Assembly (NCBI RefSeq): GCF_006716865.1
Contig: NZ_VFPT01000001.1
Coordinates: 2,537,001 to 2,601,000 of the forward strand
From: Roseinatronobacter monicus
GTDB taxonomy: Bacteria > Pseudomonadota > Alphaproteobacteria > Rhodobacterales > Rhodobacteraceae
Length of the DNA stretch: 64,000 nt
Direction of reading: 5' to 3'
Position numbers and translations under genes: made by a program. Shown one piece after another: positions 37,292-46,386 of this stretch; position 1 is the first letter of the stretch, and each line of letters starts with the position of its first letter. The notes below the pieces were generated by a model. The model was given only the letters and a program-made list of their open reading frames with translations, was not told where the DNA came from and ran no database searches.

Positions 37292-38109
37292 AGGCACATC
37301 CCCAGCCACTCATGAATGACTTGCAGCGACTCGCGTTCATCCAGAAACGGGATATGCCCGCGCCCCGGCACTTCGGCAAACAGCATATCCGGGCGCAGGC
37401 GCTGCATCTCGGCGGCGGTTTCAGCGCTTAGCAAATTGGAATTGGCCCCGCGGATCAGCGCCAGCGGCATCCCGTTACAGGCCGCGAACATCGGCCATAA
37501 ATCCCCGCCGCCCCCCTCCATCGCCGCCAGAAAGGCATCGCGCAAGGCCGGGTCATAGTTCAGCTCCAGCCCTTGATCAGTGGCAATGAAATGGCGCTGC
37601 GCTTCTTCCAGCCAGCGTCCTTCAGGCATGTCCGAAAATTCAGGCGATGCACGTTCCAGCGCGATTGCGGCCTGAGCATGGCTCCAGGCCGTCGGGGTTT
37701 GCCCGATATACTGCGAAATCCGCGCCAGCCCCTCTGCGTCAATCACCGGCCCCACATCGTTCAGACACAGCCCCCGCAACCTGTCGCGCGCGACTGCGGC
37801 CAGATACATGCCGATAATCCCCCCGCGCGAGGTGCCCAGCACGGCCACCTGATCCAGCCCCAGATGATCCAGCAGCGCAATCACATCCGCGCCTTCCTGC
37901 ATCACTGTATAGGTCTGCGCGCCTGTCCATTGCGACTTGCCGCGCCCCCGATAATCCAGCCGGATCAACCGCAAGGGGGGCAAATGCGGTGCCAGATAAT
38001 CGAAATCCGTCCCGTTGCGCGTCAGCCCGGACAGACACAGGAGCGCGCGCCCATGGCCGTCATCGGTGTAATGCAGCTTTGCCCCATCGGGCGCTGTGAA
38101 ATACGGCAT
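37288..38109 (-). CDS. Alpha/beta hydrolase
   Basis: A 273-residue hydrolase: oxyanion segment LCLSGLTRNGTDF, nucleophile GTSRGG, catalytic histidine in VPGRGHIPFLDE. Starts MPYFTAPDGAKLHYTDDG, a common form for esterase/epoxide-hydrolase-like enzymes. Substrate unknown. Heads the run hydrolase, dehydratase, PcaD-like hydrolase, each overlapping the next. Confidence 0.8.
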   Translation of the reverse strand: MPYFTAPDGAKLHYTDDGHGRALLCLSGLTRNGTDFDYLAPHLPPLRLIRLDYRGRGKSQWTGAQTYTVMQEGADVIALLDHLGLDQVAVLGTSRGGIIGMYLAAVARDRLRGLCLNDVGPVIDAEGLARISQYIGQTPTAWSHAQAAIALERASPEFSDMPEGRWLEEAQRHFIATDQGLELNYDPALRDAFLAAMEGGGGDLWPMFAACNGMPLALIRGANSNLLSAETAAEMQRLRPDMLFAEVPGRGHIPFLDERESLQVIHEWLGMCL

Positions 38110-38176
38110 GGCTCTGCCCCCTGCTGATGCTGGCTACAGGATTGACACGGCGGGGATGAAAGGAAAACCCCTTCCC

Positions 38177-38198
38177 CATTGTCTTGCCAAAAATACTC
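38177..38198 (-). repeat. Copy 3 of the GAGTATTT-N3-GCAAGA motif
   Basis: On the minus strand GAGTATTT-TTG-GCAAGA-CAATG, 31 nt beyond the hisD stop and in hisD orientation. Confidence 0.75.
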
Positions 38199-38229
38199 AC
38201 ACTCCCGACATCTGCAACTCGGTGCAGCG

Positions 38230-39531
38230 TCAGCGGTTCAGGCGCTCCAGCCGGGCGCGCACACTCAACCCATGCGCCTCAAGGCTTTCGGAAATTGCCA
38301 GTTGTTCGGCCGCAGGGCCAATCGCGGCCAGCGCTTCGGGGGTCATTCGGGCCAAGGTGGTACGCTTCATGAAATCCAGCACTGACAGCCCGGACGAGAA
38401 CCGCGCCGAGCGGGCGGTGGGCAGCACGTGGTTTGGCCCGCCGACATAATCGCCAATCGCCTCAGGCGTCCAATGGCCCAGAAACACAGCGCCTGCATGG
38501 CGAATGCTGTCCAGCAGCGCATCGGGGTCAGCCACGCAGAGTTCCAGATGCTCGGGCGCGATGCGATCTGACAAGGCCGCCGCCTCGGCCAGATCGCGCA
38601 CCACGATTACCGCGCCATAATCACGCCAGCTTGCACCCGCGATGGCGCGGCGCTCCAATGTTTCAAGGCGCTTGTCCACAGCCTGCATGACTGCGCGGCC
38701 AAACCCCTCATCCGTGGTGATCAGCAGCGATTGGGCATTCTCATCGTGTTCGGCCTGCGACAGCAGGTCCAGCGCGATCCAGTCGGGGTCATTGTCGCTG
38801 TCTGCGATGACCAGTATCTCGGATGGGCCAGCGATCATGTCAATCCCGACGCGACCAAAGACGCGCCGCTTGGCGGCTGCGACATAGGCATTTCCGGGTC
38901 CGGTGATCTTGTCCACAGGCGCTATGGTTTCAGTACCATACGCCATAGCCGCCACGGCCTGCGCGCCACCAATGCGGTAGACCTTGTCCACACCCGCAAG
39001 CCGCGCCGCCAGCAGCACCAGCGGGTTGACCACCCCGCCCGGTGTTGGCGCGCAGATGACCAGATGTTCCACCCCTGCCACCTGTGCCGGGATCGCATTC
39101 ATCAGCACCGAGGATGGATAGCTTGCCAGCCCCCCCGGCACATACAGACCCGCTGCCGCCACTGGCCCCCAGCGCCAGCCGAGTTCCGCGCCATATTCAT
39201 CGTGCCAGCGCATGTCTTCGGGGCGCTGGCGCGCGTGATAGGCGCGGATACGGGTGGCGGCCAGTTCCAGTGCCGCGCGCTCATGCGCTGGCACACGGGC
39301 GCATTCGGCCTCGATCTCGTCTGGTGTGAAGGCGAGTGTTTCGGGGGTCAGCGTCAGGCGGTCAAATTTCGTAGTCAGCTCGATCACGGCGGCATCGCCG
39401 CGCGCGCGCACATCTGCGATGATCGCGGCAACCGTGTCATCGACATCAACCGCGTCTTCGCGCTTGGCACTCAGCAATGCGGTAAAGCCCGCCTCGAAAT
39501 CCGAGGCGCGGCTGTCAAGAAAAACGGGCAT
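38230..39531 (-). CDS. hisD: Histidinol dehydrogenase
   Basis: A 433-residue HisD with the NAD-binding stretch YVPGGLASYPSSVLMNAIPA, the zinc-site region DMIAGPSEILVIADSDNDPDWIALDLLSQAEHDE (Gln/His ligands) and HLELCV. It oxidises histidinol to histidine in two NAD-linked steps. It follows directly after the DUF2948 gene with no gap, in the known order murA-DUF2948-hisD, and is separate from the hisS-hisZ-hisG unit. Confidence 0.95.
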   Translation of the reverse strand: MPVFLDSRASDFEAGFTALLSAKREDAVDVDDTVAAIIADVRARGDAAVIELTTKFDRLTLTPETLAFTPDEIEAECARVPAHERAALELAATRIRAYHARQRPEDMRWHDEYGAELGWRWGPVAAAGLYVPGGLASYPSSVLMNAIPAQVAGVEHLVICAPTPGGVVNPLVLLAARLAGVDKVYRIGGAQAVAAMAYGTETIAPVDKITGPGNAYVAAAKRRVFGRVGIDMIAGPSEILVIADSDNDPDWIALDLLSQAEHDENAQSLLITTDEGFGRAVMQAVDKRLETLERRAIAGASWRDYGAVIVVRDLAEAAALSDRIAPEHLELCVADPDALLDSIRHAGAVFLGHWTPEAIGDYVGGPNHVLPTARSARFSSGLSVLDFMKRTTLARMTPEALAAIGPAAEQLAISESLEAHGLSVRARLERLNR

Positions 39532-40017
39532 TCAGGCGTCCTTGTCCAACGGGTGTTCCGGCGCCTTGCGCGCGGGGGCGCGATAGGGCCGCGTCACGTC
39601 AGATAGGGCGACATCCAGACATTCCACCTCCAGCCGGATTTCCCCGTCACCAGCAAGGATCAGCGACACATGGCCCGCACCATCTGCGCCCGGATGAAAC
39701 TCCAGCGCCAGCAGCGACAGGATCAGGTTCGCATCCGCCCGGTCAAACCCGGTGGTAGCAGCGCCCATCACATCATGGATCATCAGCACGGACTGTACGC
39801 GCTCATAGTCGCCACCCGGTGCCGCCCGTGCGTGATCTTCCCAGCGAAAGCGATTGATCAGCAGCGCAAAGCGGCGGCGCTTGCGATCAAAGGACATTTC
39901 CGGTGTGGGGAAAACCGCATCCTGAACCAGCGCCGAGATCACCTTCAAATCATCAGCGTCCAGCGCTTGCAGGCGCAGCGGGCGTTCGGCCCCATCTTCA
40001 AACCGTGCATCACTCAT
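39532..40017 (-). CDS. DUF2948 family protein
   Basis: A 161-residue protein of the alphaproteobacterial DUF2948 family, recognised by the start region [24 protein letters not shown], the [15 protein letters not shown] segment and the murA-hisD context. Function is unknown. The ATG at 40017 overlaps the murA stop by four bases, and its stop abuts hisD. Confidence 0.88.
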   Translation of the reverse strand: MSDARFEDGAERPLRLQALDADDLKVISALVQDAVFPTPEMSFDRKRRRFALLINRFRWEDHARAAPGGDYERVQSVLMIHDVMGAATTGFDRADANLILSLLALEFHPGADGAGHVSLILAGDGEIRLEVECLDVALSDVTRPYRAPARKAPEHPLDKDA

Positions 40018-41282
40018 GTGTGCTTGATCCGCTCTATCTTGGCACCACACGCGCCCAGCTTGTCTTCGACATTCTCATAACCGCGGTCCAGATGGTATAC
40101 GCGGCTGACAACTGTTTCCCCTTCGGCGGCAAGGGCGGCAAGGATCAACGAGACAGAGGCGCGCAGGTCGGTCGCCATTACCGGCGCACCGCGCAACCGC
40201 TCGACACCTGTGACAGTGGCGGTCCCGCCATGCACGTCGATCTGTGCGCCCATCCGCGTCAGTTCCGGCGCGTGCATGAAGCGATTCTCGAAAATATGTT
40301 CTTCCAGCACCGAAACACCATCGGCGCTGCACATGGCGGCCATGAATTGTGCCTGCAAATCGGTCGGGAAGCCGGGGAAAGGTTCTGTTGATACATTCAC
40401 CGGGCGCAACCGGTCTGACGTGCGGCTGACGCGCAGCCCGCGCGCCGTCTCGGTCACTTCGACCCCGGCTTCTTGCAACTTGTCGGCAAATGCCTGCACC
40501 AGATCCAGCCGTCCGCCCAGACATTCGACCGTGCCGCCAGCGATGGCAGGGGCCAGCATATAGGTGCCCAGCTCGATCCGGTCGGTCACGACAGGGTGGG
40601 TCGCCCCCCCAAGGCTGGCCACACCCTGAATGGTGATGGTGCTGGTGCCTTCGCCCTCGATCTGCGCGCCCATGCGGCGCAGACATTGGGCAAGATCGAC
40701 GATTTCAGGCTCGCGCGCGGCGTTTTCCAGAATGGTCGTGCCCTTGGCCAGTGTCGCCGCCATCAGCGCGTTTTCCGTGGCCCCGACTGACACGATGGGA
40801 AACGCAAAGCGCGCGCCCTTCAGCCCGCCCGGCGCTTTCGCATGTACATAGCCATCGCGCAGGTTCAATTCCGCGCCCAGTGCCTCCAGCGCGCGCAGGT
40901 GCAAATCCACAGGACGCGCACCGATGGCACAGCCACCGGGCAAGGACACAATCGCATGCCCGTCGCGTGCCAGCATCGGGCCCAGCACCAGAATAGACGC
41001 CCGCATCTTGCGCACGATGTCATAATCGGCGCGGTGCGAGGTCAGGTCATGGCTGGACAAGGCCAGCACCTTGCCATCTTGCAAGCTGGCCACCTCAGCC
41101 CCAAGCGAGCCGAGCAGCTCGGACATGGTGCGAATATCCGACAGGCGCGGCGCATTGGTCAGCGTCAGCGGCGCATCTGTCAGCAGCGTGGCAGGCATCA
41201 GCGTCAGGCAGGCATTCTTTGCACCCGCAATCGGGATTTCCCCTGAGAGGGGACCATTCCCGGTGACAACGATCGAATCCAT
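40014..41282 (-). CDS. murA: UDP-N-acetylglucosamine 1-carboxyvinyltransferase
   Basis: A 422-residue MurA. Active-site Cys118 is in [17 protein letters not shown] (the residue attacked by fosfomycin); Lys22-Asn23 lie in AGAKNACL; the C-terminal [20 protein letters not shown] is typical. It starts peptidoglycan synthesis by adding enolpyruvate to UDP-GlcNAc. It lies 12 nt after a small basic-protein gene and is coupled to DUF2948. The Cys means it should be fosfomycin-sensitive, of interest because a FosA-like gene lies 7 kb away. Confidence 0.96.
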   Translation of the reverse strand: MDSIVVTGNGPLSGEIPIAGAKNACLTLMPATLLTDAPLTLTNAPRLSDIRTMSELLGSLGAEVASLQDGKVLALSSHDLTSHRADYDIVRKMRASILVLGPMLARDGHAIVSLPGGCAIGARPVDLHLRALEALGAELNLRDGYVHAKAPGGLKGARFAFPIVSVGATENALMAATLAKGTTILENAAREPEIVDLAQCLRRMGAQIEGEGTSTITIQGVASLGGATHPVVTDRIELGTYMLAPAIAGGTVECLGGRLDLVQAFADKLQEAGVEVTETARGLRVSRTSDRLRPVNVSTEPFPGFPTDLQAQFMAAMCSADGVSVLEEHIFENRFMHAPELTRMGAQIDVHGGTATVTGVERLRGAPVMATDLRASVSLILAALAAEGETVVSRVYHLDRGYENVEDKLGACGAKIERIKHT

Positions 41283-41294
41283 GTGCTCTGCCCT

Positions 41295-41456
41295 TTACTC
41301 TTTATCTTTTTGCACGGTCTGTGGCGCATCTGAGCGCGCGCGAGTTTGCGCCTTGCGTTTGGCGATATTCGCTTTCAGGGCAGCTTTCAACCGTGCGGCC
41401 CGCGCCGCATCGCGGGTTTTTGCCGACCCTGCTTTATTTGCCTTGGTTTCACTCAT
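41295..41456 (-). CDS. Small basic protein, 53 residues, unknown function
   Basis: A 53-residue protein (MSETKANKAGSAKTRD...) dominated by Lys, Arg and Ala, with helix-forming repeats (RAARLKAALKANIAKRKAQ). A clear GAGGGGAC ribosome site precedes the ATG at 41456. It is first in the murA operon. Composition suggests an RNA- or DNA-contacting or ribosome-associated protein, but that is a guess. Confidence 0.7.
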   Translation of the reverse strand: MSETKANKAGSAKTRDAARAARLKAALKANIAKRKAQTRARSDAPQTVQKDKE

Positions 41457-41552
41457 GTCCCCTCGTAGCGCAAGTTTCAAAAACCGTCCAGATAAGGGTT
41501 GCACAGCGCGAAATTTCCGACTACCTAGCCGCGGCAAGCGCCGATAGGCTAT

Positions 41553-41627
41553 GCTGTGGTAGCTCAGTGGTAGAGCACACCCTTGGTAAGGGTGAGGTCG
41601 AGAGTTCAATCCTCTCTCACAGCACCA
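41553..41627 (+). tRNA. tRNA-Thr (anticodon GGT), CCA encoded
   Basis: The cloverleaf closes well: acceptor GCTGTGG with TCACAGC (last pair G-U), D-arm from TAGCTCAGTGGTAGAGCA, anticodon stem CACCC/GGGTG with loop TTGGTAA, T-arm GAGAG-TTCAATC-CTCTC, then A and CCA. The anticodon GGT reads ACC and ACU threonine codons. It stands alone. Confidence 0.97.
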
Positions 41628-41683
41628 CCCCTCCTTGTATTTTCTGACTTGACCTCTGGCGTAAGCTGGCGCAAGGGCGGGGC

Positions 41684-42721
41684 ATGGGACAGGCTCAACT
41701 TTCGATCGACCTCAAGGCACTGCAATCGAACTGGCGCGCGCTTGATGCGCAGTCGGGCGCGCAGGTGCAAACCGCAGCAACCGTCAAGGCCAATGGCTAC
41801 GGGCTGGGCGCGGGCCATGTGGCCCATGCGCTGGCCCATGCAGGGGCGCGGCGCTTCTTTGTGGCGCTGGCCGAAGAAGGGGTTGCCGTGCGCGCGGCGA
41901 TCGGACCTGACCTGCCCATCCATGTCTATGGCGGGCATATGGAAGGCGATGCGCGCCTGATATCCGAGGCGCGGCTGATCCCCATGCTCAATTCCACCGA
42001 ACAGTTGACCCGCCATTTTGAGGCGTTGAACGGCCACCCGTTCGGCATTCAGCTGGATACCGGGATGAACCGACTGGGGATGGAGCCCGCCGAATGGGCC
42101 GCAGTCGCCGAGATTGCGCTGGCACAGGGGCCCGAACTGCTGATGTCGCATCTCGCCTGCTCGGACGTGCCCGACCATGACATGAATGCACAACAGCTCG
42201 ACCTGTTTCACCAGATGACTGATGGCACAGGGGTGCCGCGCTCGCTTGCGGCCACGGGCGGGGTGCTGCTGGGCAAGGACTATCACTTCGACATAACCCG
42301 CCCCGGCATTGGCCTGTATGGCGGTGATCCCTTTACACAGGCGCAGCCTGTTGTGCGCCTGAGCATTCCTGTCATTCAGACCCGCTATGTCGATGCAGGC
42401 GAGACTGTGGGCTATGGCAACAGCTTCACGGCCCCGCATGACATGCGCGTGGCCACAATCTCCGCAGGCTACGCCGATGGCATCCAGCGCGCTTTGTCCC
42501 ACAAGGCCACGCTCTGGGCCGAGGATATTCCCTGCCCGCTGATTGGGCGCGTGTCGATGGACTTGCTGACCATCGACATCAGTGATGTGCCCCATGACCC
42601 GGAAATGCTGGACCTGATTGGTCCGCATCAAAGCATAGATGACTTGGCAAATGTGATCGAGACAATCGGCTATGAAATCCTGACAGGTCTGGGCCATCGC
42701 TACGCGCGGCGCTATCTATAG
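41684..42721 (+). CDS. alr: Alanine racemase
   Basis: A 345-residue fold-type III PLP enzyme. The PLP lysine is Lys35 in [11 protein letters not shown], and the catalytic tyrosine of the other half is Tyr263 in [23 protein letters not shown] and [13 protein letters not shown] are typical of Alr. It interconverts L- and D-alanine for peptidoglycan. It lies 56 nt after the tRNA with a weak ribosome site. Confidence 0.94.
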   Translation: MGQAQLSIDLKALQSNWRALDAQSGAQVQTAATVKANGYGLGAGHVAHALAHAGARRFFVALAEEGVAVRAAIGPDLPIHVYGGHMEGDARLISEARLIPMLNSTEQLTRHFEALNGHPFGIQLDTGMNRLGMEPAEWAAVAEIALAQGPELLMSHLACSDVPDHDMNAQQLDLFHQMTDGTGVPRSLAATGGVLLGKDYHFDITRPGIGLYGGDPFTQAQPVVRLSIPVIQTRYVDAGETVGYGNSFTAPHDMRVATISAGYADGIQRALSHKATLWAEDIPCPLIGRVSMDLLTIDISDVPHDPEMLDLIGPHQSIDDLANVIETIGYEILTGLGHRYARRYL

Positions 42722-42936
42722 CGCGTCACCGGACGAGATACTCAATTACGGAATGAGGGCTTTGCGGACGGTGGTGCGATGGATCAAGCCGCGCAGCGTC
42801 GGGCCGCGGTGCGGCGGTCTGCGATTGAAGCTAGAGCGATTTATGCTGGCCAAATCCGCGTAAGATCAGGGCATTCAGCCTAGGTCGCGCCAAAAAAGGG
42901 CAGCGCGCGCATTAGGCAGGTCGTGACCATTGGACC

Positions 42937-43566
42937 TCAGCCCAACAATTCCCCGGCCTCAAGCTGCGCGCGCAGCCTGTCCACCGCTTCGGCCAGACGC
43001 GCGTCGATGATGTGCAGGTATTCCGTCCAGCTGTGCAGCCCTTCCAGTGGGGCCGCCCCGTCAGATATGCCCCGCAGCGCGATCAGCGGCACGTCGAAGC
43101 GCTGGCAGGCCCGCAGCACCGCGTAGCTTTCCATATCGACCATATCCTCAGAAATCCCGTCATAGGCCGCACCCGAGACGATATTGGCCCCGGTCGACAG
43201 GCTGGCCGATGGCAGACCTGCGATCTGGTGGGGCAGCGCCAAGCTTGCAGGCAGGTCCAGAAACGGCGTGACGCCCTTCTCGAAGCCCAGCGCTGTGGCA
43301 TCCATATCGCGGTATGCCAACGAATGGGCCTGATAAACTGTGCATTGCTCCAGCCGCGCAGACCCTGCCGAGCCGAGCGAGACGACCAGATCCGGCAAGC
43401 CTGTGCCCGCCTGCAAACCCGCCAGCGTGGCGACTGTGGCTACGGCCCCTTCGACCGGGCCAACCCCGGTCATGACCGGGGTAAACCGCGCGCGCAGTTC
43501 GGGGCCGTATTCCGCCTCCGCCGCCATCAGGAACAGGACGCGAAAGCGCCCAATTTGCGCGATCAC
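42937..43566 (-). CDS. 5'-methylthioadenosine/S-adenosylhomocysteine nucleosidase-like protein
   Basis: A 209-residue nucleoside phosphorylase-fold protein. It has the family substrate motif DMESYAVLRACQRFDVPLIALRGISD, including the Met-Glu pair that binds ribose and the Asp of the purine site, and TGVGPVEGAVATV near the start. Such enzymes remove adenine from MTA or SAH. The frame is open to 43698, but it overlaps the upstream usp gene; a GTG at 43566, six bases after GAGAG and 8 nt beyond the usp stop, is the likely start. Somewhat shorter than E. coli MtnN. Confidence 0.78.
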   Translation of the reverse strand: MIAQIGRFRVLFLMAAEAEYGPELRARFTPVMTGVGPVEGAVATVATLAGLQAGTGLPDLVVSLGSAGSARLEQCTVYQAHSLAYRDMDATALGFEKGVTPFLDLPASLALPHQIAGLPSASLSTGANIVSGAAYDGISEDMVDMESYAVLRACQRFDVPLIALRGISDGAAPLEGLHSWTEYLHIIDARLAEAVDRLRAQLEAGELLG

Positions 43567-43574
43567 AGGCGCTC

Positions 43575-43997
43575 TCAAGCGGCCGGAGGGCGGCGCGCGA
43601 CATGCACGGCACACTGTGCGCGCGCCACAACCTTGCTGGCGGTCGAGCCAAGCAGCAGGCTTTGCGTTCCGGGCCGGTGCGAGGCGATGACAATGCACGC
43701 CACCCGTTGTGCGCGGGCATGTTCCAGCACCTCATGGGCGGCATCCCCTTCGGCCACGACAATCGCCGCATTCTCCAGCCCTTCGGCCAGCTTGGCCATA
43801 TCCGCCTCGATGGCGCTGCGCATATCCTCGCGCCAGCCCTCGGGCAAGTAACTCAGGGCGAATACAGGTGCAGGCTCCATCACATGCATCAGCGTGATCT
43901 GCCCGCCCGGTGCAAGCAGCGCCTTCGCAATATCCAGCGATGGCGCGGCATCTTGTGCCGCCTCATAGGCGACGGTCACCAGAATATGAGAATACAT
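43575..43997 (-). CDS. Universal stress protein, single domain
   Basis: A 140-residue UspA protein starting MYSHILVTVAYE with the ATP-binding signature SHRPGTQSLLLGSTASKVV and the ending AQCAVHVAR. An AGGAG ribosome site precedes the ATG. The MTA/SAH nucleosidase-like gene follows 8 nt later, so the two form a unit. Confidence 0.9.
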   Translation of the reverse strand: MYSHILVTVAYEAAQDAAPSLDIAKALLAPGGQITLMHVMEPAPVFALSYLPEGWREDMRSAIEADMAKLAEGLENAAIVVAEGDAAHEVLEHARAQRVACIVIASHRPGTQSLLLGSTASKVVARAQCAVHVARRPPAA

Positions 43998-44120
43998 AAG
44001 CGCTCCTCTCAGTGGGATTTACACTCTATTCAGAACAGGAAAACCGAAGAATGACCAGCCCTTCCGATACCGTCCCTCCGCCTGCTTGAAAATCGTTGGG
44101 CGGTGCGAGCGCGCGCGGGA

Positions 44121-45353
44121 TCAAGGTCGGGGATCGCTGCGCCTGAAAGGCGCGACACCGCTAGGACTGAAAGCGGCCTTGGGGTGGGGATGTTTACGCG
44201 TCTCGTCGTGAATACCGGTCAGGATCTGTGCGAATATCGCCACCCCTGTCGTGATCAGAGCATCGGGGAAATCATAATCACGATTGTGCAGCGCCGGATG
44301 GCCCTCGCCTGCGCCAAGGAAGAACAAGGCCGTGCGGGTGCCTGCACTGAACGCGCCAAAATCTTCCGAGGCGCGCATGGGCAAAGCAAACTCACCATTT
44401 TGCACCCCAAGGGCGGTGCAAGCGCGCGACACATGCGTGGCCGCTTGCGGGTCATTATGGGTGGCGTTGAAATGATCGTGGCGGGTAACCTCCAACTTCA
44501 CCCCCTTGGCATGCGCCTGCGCAAACGCGCAGATGTCCTGCTCGAACCGCTCCAATGCGCTGTCACTTACGGTGCGCAGGGTCACAAAGGCCTCTGCCTG
44601 CGCGGGGGCAATCCCGAAGGCGGGCACGCCCATGTTCAGATGGCACAACGTGGCCAGCCGGAAATCTGGCCCCATCGGTGGGGCGGTCGCATGGCGCGCC
44701 ACTTCTGCCATCACTGCGGCCAATGCAGGTGCAGGCGAGGCACCCGTTTCAGGCAGAGAGGCATGTGCCTCGCGCCCCTGAAAGCGCAAGCGCAACCCGA
44801 CCGAGGCGCAGCTTGCAGGCCCCGCCCCCACAGCGACCGTGCCCAGCGCCATGCCGGGCATATTATGCAGCGCAAAGGCCCAGTCGGGGCGCAGGGTTGC
44901 AAATTTCGGGTCATTCAGCACGGCGCGCGCGCCAGCACCGGTTTCCTCGGCGGGTTGGAACAGCAAGATCACCCGCCCGGTTGCAGGCCGGTTGCCCCCC
45001 AGCCACAACCCCAAGCCTGCCAGAATGGCCATATGCCCGTCATGCCCGCACAGATGCGCCACACCGGCGGTTTGAGAGGCGTAGTCAAGACCGGTCTGTT
45101 CCTGAATCGGCAGCGCGTCCAGCTCTGCGCGGAACATCACATGTGGCCCCGGTTGGCCGCTGTCATAGACAAAGGCCAGACCATGCCCGCCCAAGCCCTC
45201 AACGATCTGGTCGGGAGAGGTTGCGCGCAAGAACTGGCTGATGGCGTCAGCGCTCGCCGCTTCTGCGCCGGAGATTTCCGGTGCCTGATGCAAGCGGCGG
45301 CGCAGCTGTGTCAGGGCCGCAATTTGGCTGTCGGTCAGGATATGGTCGCTCAT
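44121..45353 (-). CDS. M20D amidohydrolase (hippurate hydrolase/aminoacylase type)
   Basis: A 410-residue metallo-amidohydrolase with the M20D metal motifs: CGHDGHMA (Cys and two His), PAEETGAGA, and ALHN; the dimerisation-domain histidine lies in GREAHAS. Enzymes of this type release amino acids from N-acyl conjugates, or indole-acetate from conjugates. The ATG at 45353 is chosen over 45383. No signal peptide is present, so it is cytoplasmic. It stands apart from its neighbours by 78-123 nt. Confidence 0.85.
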   Translation of the reverse strand: MSDHILTDSQIAALTQLRRRLHQAPEISGAEAASADAISQFLRATSPDQIVEGLGGHGLAFVYDSGQPGPHVMFRAELDALPIQEQTGLDYASQTAGVAHLCGHDGHMAILAGLGLWLGGNRPATGRVILLFQPAEETGAGARAVLNDPKFATLRPDWAFALHNMPGMALGTVAVGAGPASCASVGLRLRFQGREAHASLPETGASPAPALAAVMAEVARHATAPPMGPDFRLATLCHLNMGVPAFGIAPAQAEAFVTLRTVSDSALERFEQDICAFAQAHAKGVKLEVTRHDHFNATHNDPQAATHVSRACTALGVQNGEFALPMRASEDFGAFSAGTRTALFFLGAGEGHPALHNRDYDFPDALITTGVAIFAQILTGIHDETRKHPHPKAAFSPSGVAPFRRSDPRP

Positions 45354-45431
45354 GAGACAATGTTTCGCGCGCCATTCGGGCAATGTCCAGCAGCCCCGCG
45401 CGCAAAACCTGCGCGCGGGGCAAGGATGCGA

Positions 45432-46385
45432 TTATTCCCACTCCATTTCCGCGAAGACAGCACCCGCGTTGCGCGTTGCCAGTTCGTCGAATGTGTCAAG
45501 CTGGGTATAGGGCGACTGATCGACATAATAGGCTGTCGTCAGATCACCGCCCTCATCAATATGCTCGCCGATGCGCGCGCGCAGCCAGACCAGATAATCA
45601 TGCGTATAGCGCCGGACCTGCGCCATGTTGGTGGGGTGCCCGTGACCGGGAATGACATAGGTTGCGCCCAATGGCTCGAACGCCGTTTCCCATGTCTCAA
45701 TCCAGCACGAGGTGCAGGTTCCCTCGAATATCGGGGGCATACGTTCGTGAAAGGCAATATCGCCAGCAATCACAAGCGACTGTTCGGGCAACCAGACCTG
45801 CGTGTCACCGGGGCTGTGGGCGGGGCCAAGATGCAGCACCTCGATACGGAAATCGCCCATCGTCATCTCGACGCGATCCTCGAATAACTCGGTCGGTTGC
45901 ATCGGAACAGTGCCTTCGGATTTCTCGCGCGCATAGTTTTGCAAGCTGGCAAGCGCCTGACCGGCGTCTTTCTCGAACTCGGCCGCAGCATCGACATGGG
46001 CCAAGATAGGCACGCCCTGTTCAATCCAGTAATTGTTGCCCAGCATGGCATGGCCCTGCCCGTTTTCGGCGACCACCAGCATCACATCCTGATCCGTGCG
46101 CGCGCGGATTTCTTCGTGAAGCGCCTGCGCGATCTGATAGGATGCGCCGGAATTGACGACGACCACCCCTTCGCCGGTGATGACGAAACTCAGATTGTTG
46201 TTATGGCCTGAATTTTCATAGGTGGGCGGAGCAGTTGCGCCGATAGAAGTCCAGACATTGGGGATCACCTCAACCGGTTTGTTATACAGCACAGACTGCG
46301 GATATTTGTCGGGTATATCCTCGGATGCGAAGGCGGCACCTGCCCAGAGAAAAGCTATTGCGAAAACGCCTGATATACGTGTCAT
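45432..46385 (-). CDS. Exported metallo-beta-lactamase-fold protein with a degenerate metal site
   Basis: A 317-residue protein with a signal peptide (cleaved near AFA-SED) and the MBL fold. The core H-x-H-x-D-H motif is replaced: residues 108-113 read NGQGHA just before MLGNNYW, where active enzymes have histidines and Asp. Other ligands remain (His190 in PAHSPGD, Asp209 in IAGDIAF, His248 in IPGHGHP). It has an AGGAG site and follows the intact MBL gene by 1 nt. It may bind one metal or none; function unknown. Confidence 0.8.
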   Translation of the reverse strand: MTRISGVFAIAFLWAGAAFASEDIPDKYPQSVLYNKPVEVIPNVWTSIGATAPPTYENSGHNNNLSFVITGEGVVVVNSGASYQIAQALHEEIRARTDQDVMLVVAENGQGHAMLGNNYWIEQGVPILAHVDAAAEFEKDAGQALASLQNYAREKSEGTVPMQPTELFEDRVEMTMGDFRIEVLHLGPAHSPGDTQVWLPEQSLVIAGDIAFHERMPPIFEGTCTSCWIETWETAFEPLGATYVIPGHGHPTNMAQVRRYTHDYLVWLRARIGEHIDEGGDLTTAYYVDQSPYTQLDTFDELATRNAGAVFAEMEWE

Positions 46386-46386
46386 C

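Noticed and set aside
42722..42936. Possible gene remnant between alr and the nucleosidase gene
   Set aside because: No frame or pattern that I can match; probably plain intergenic DNA.
44103..45887. 594-codon open frame on the plus strand
   Set aside because: Antisense to the M20 amidohydrolase; no domain pattern.
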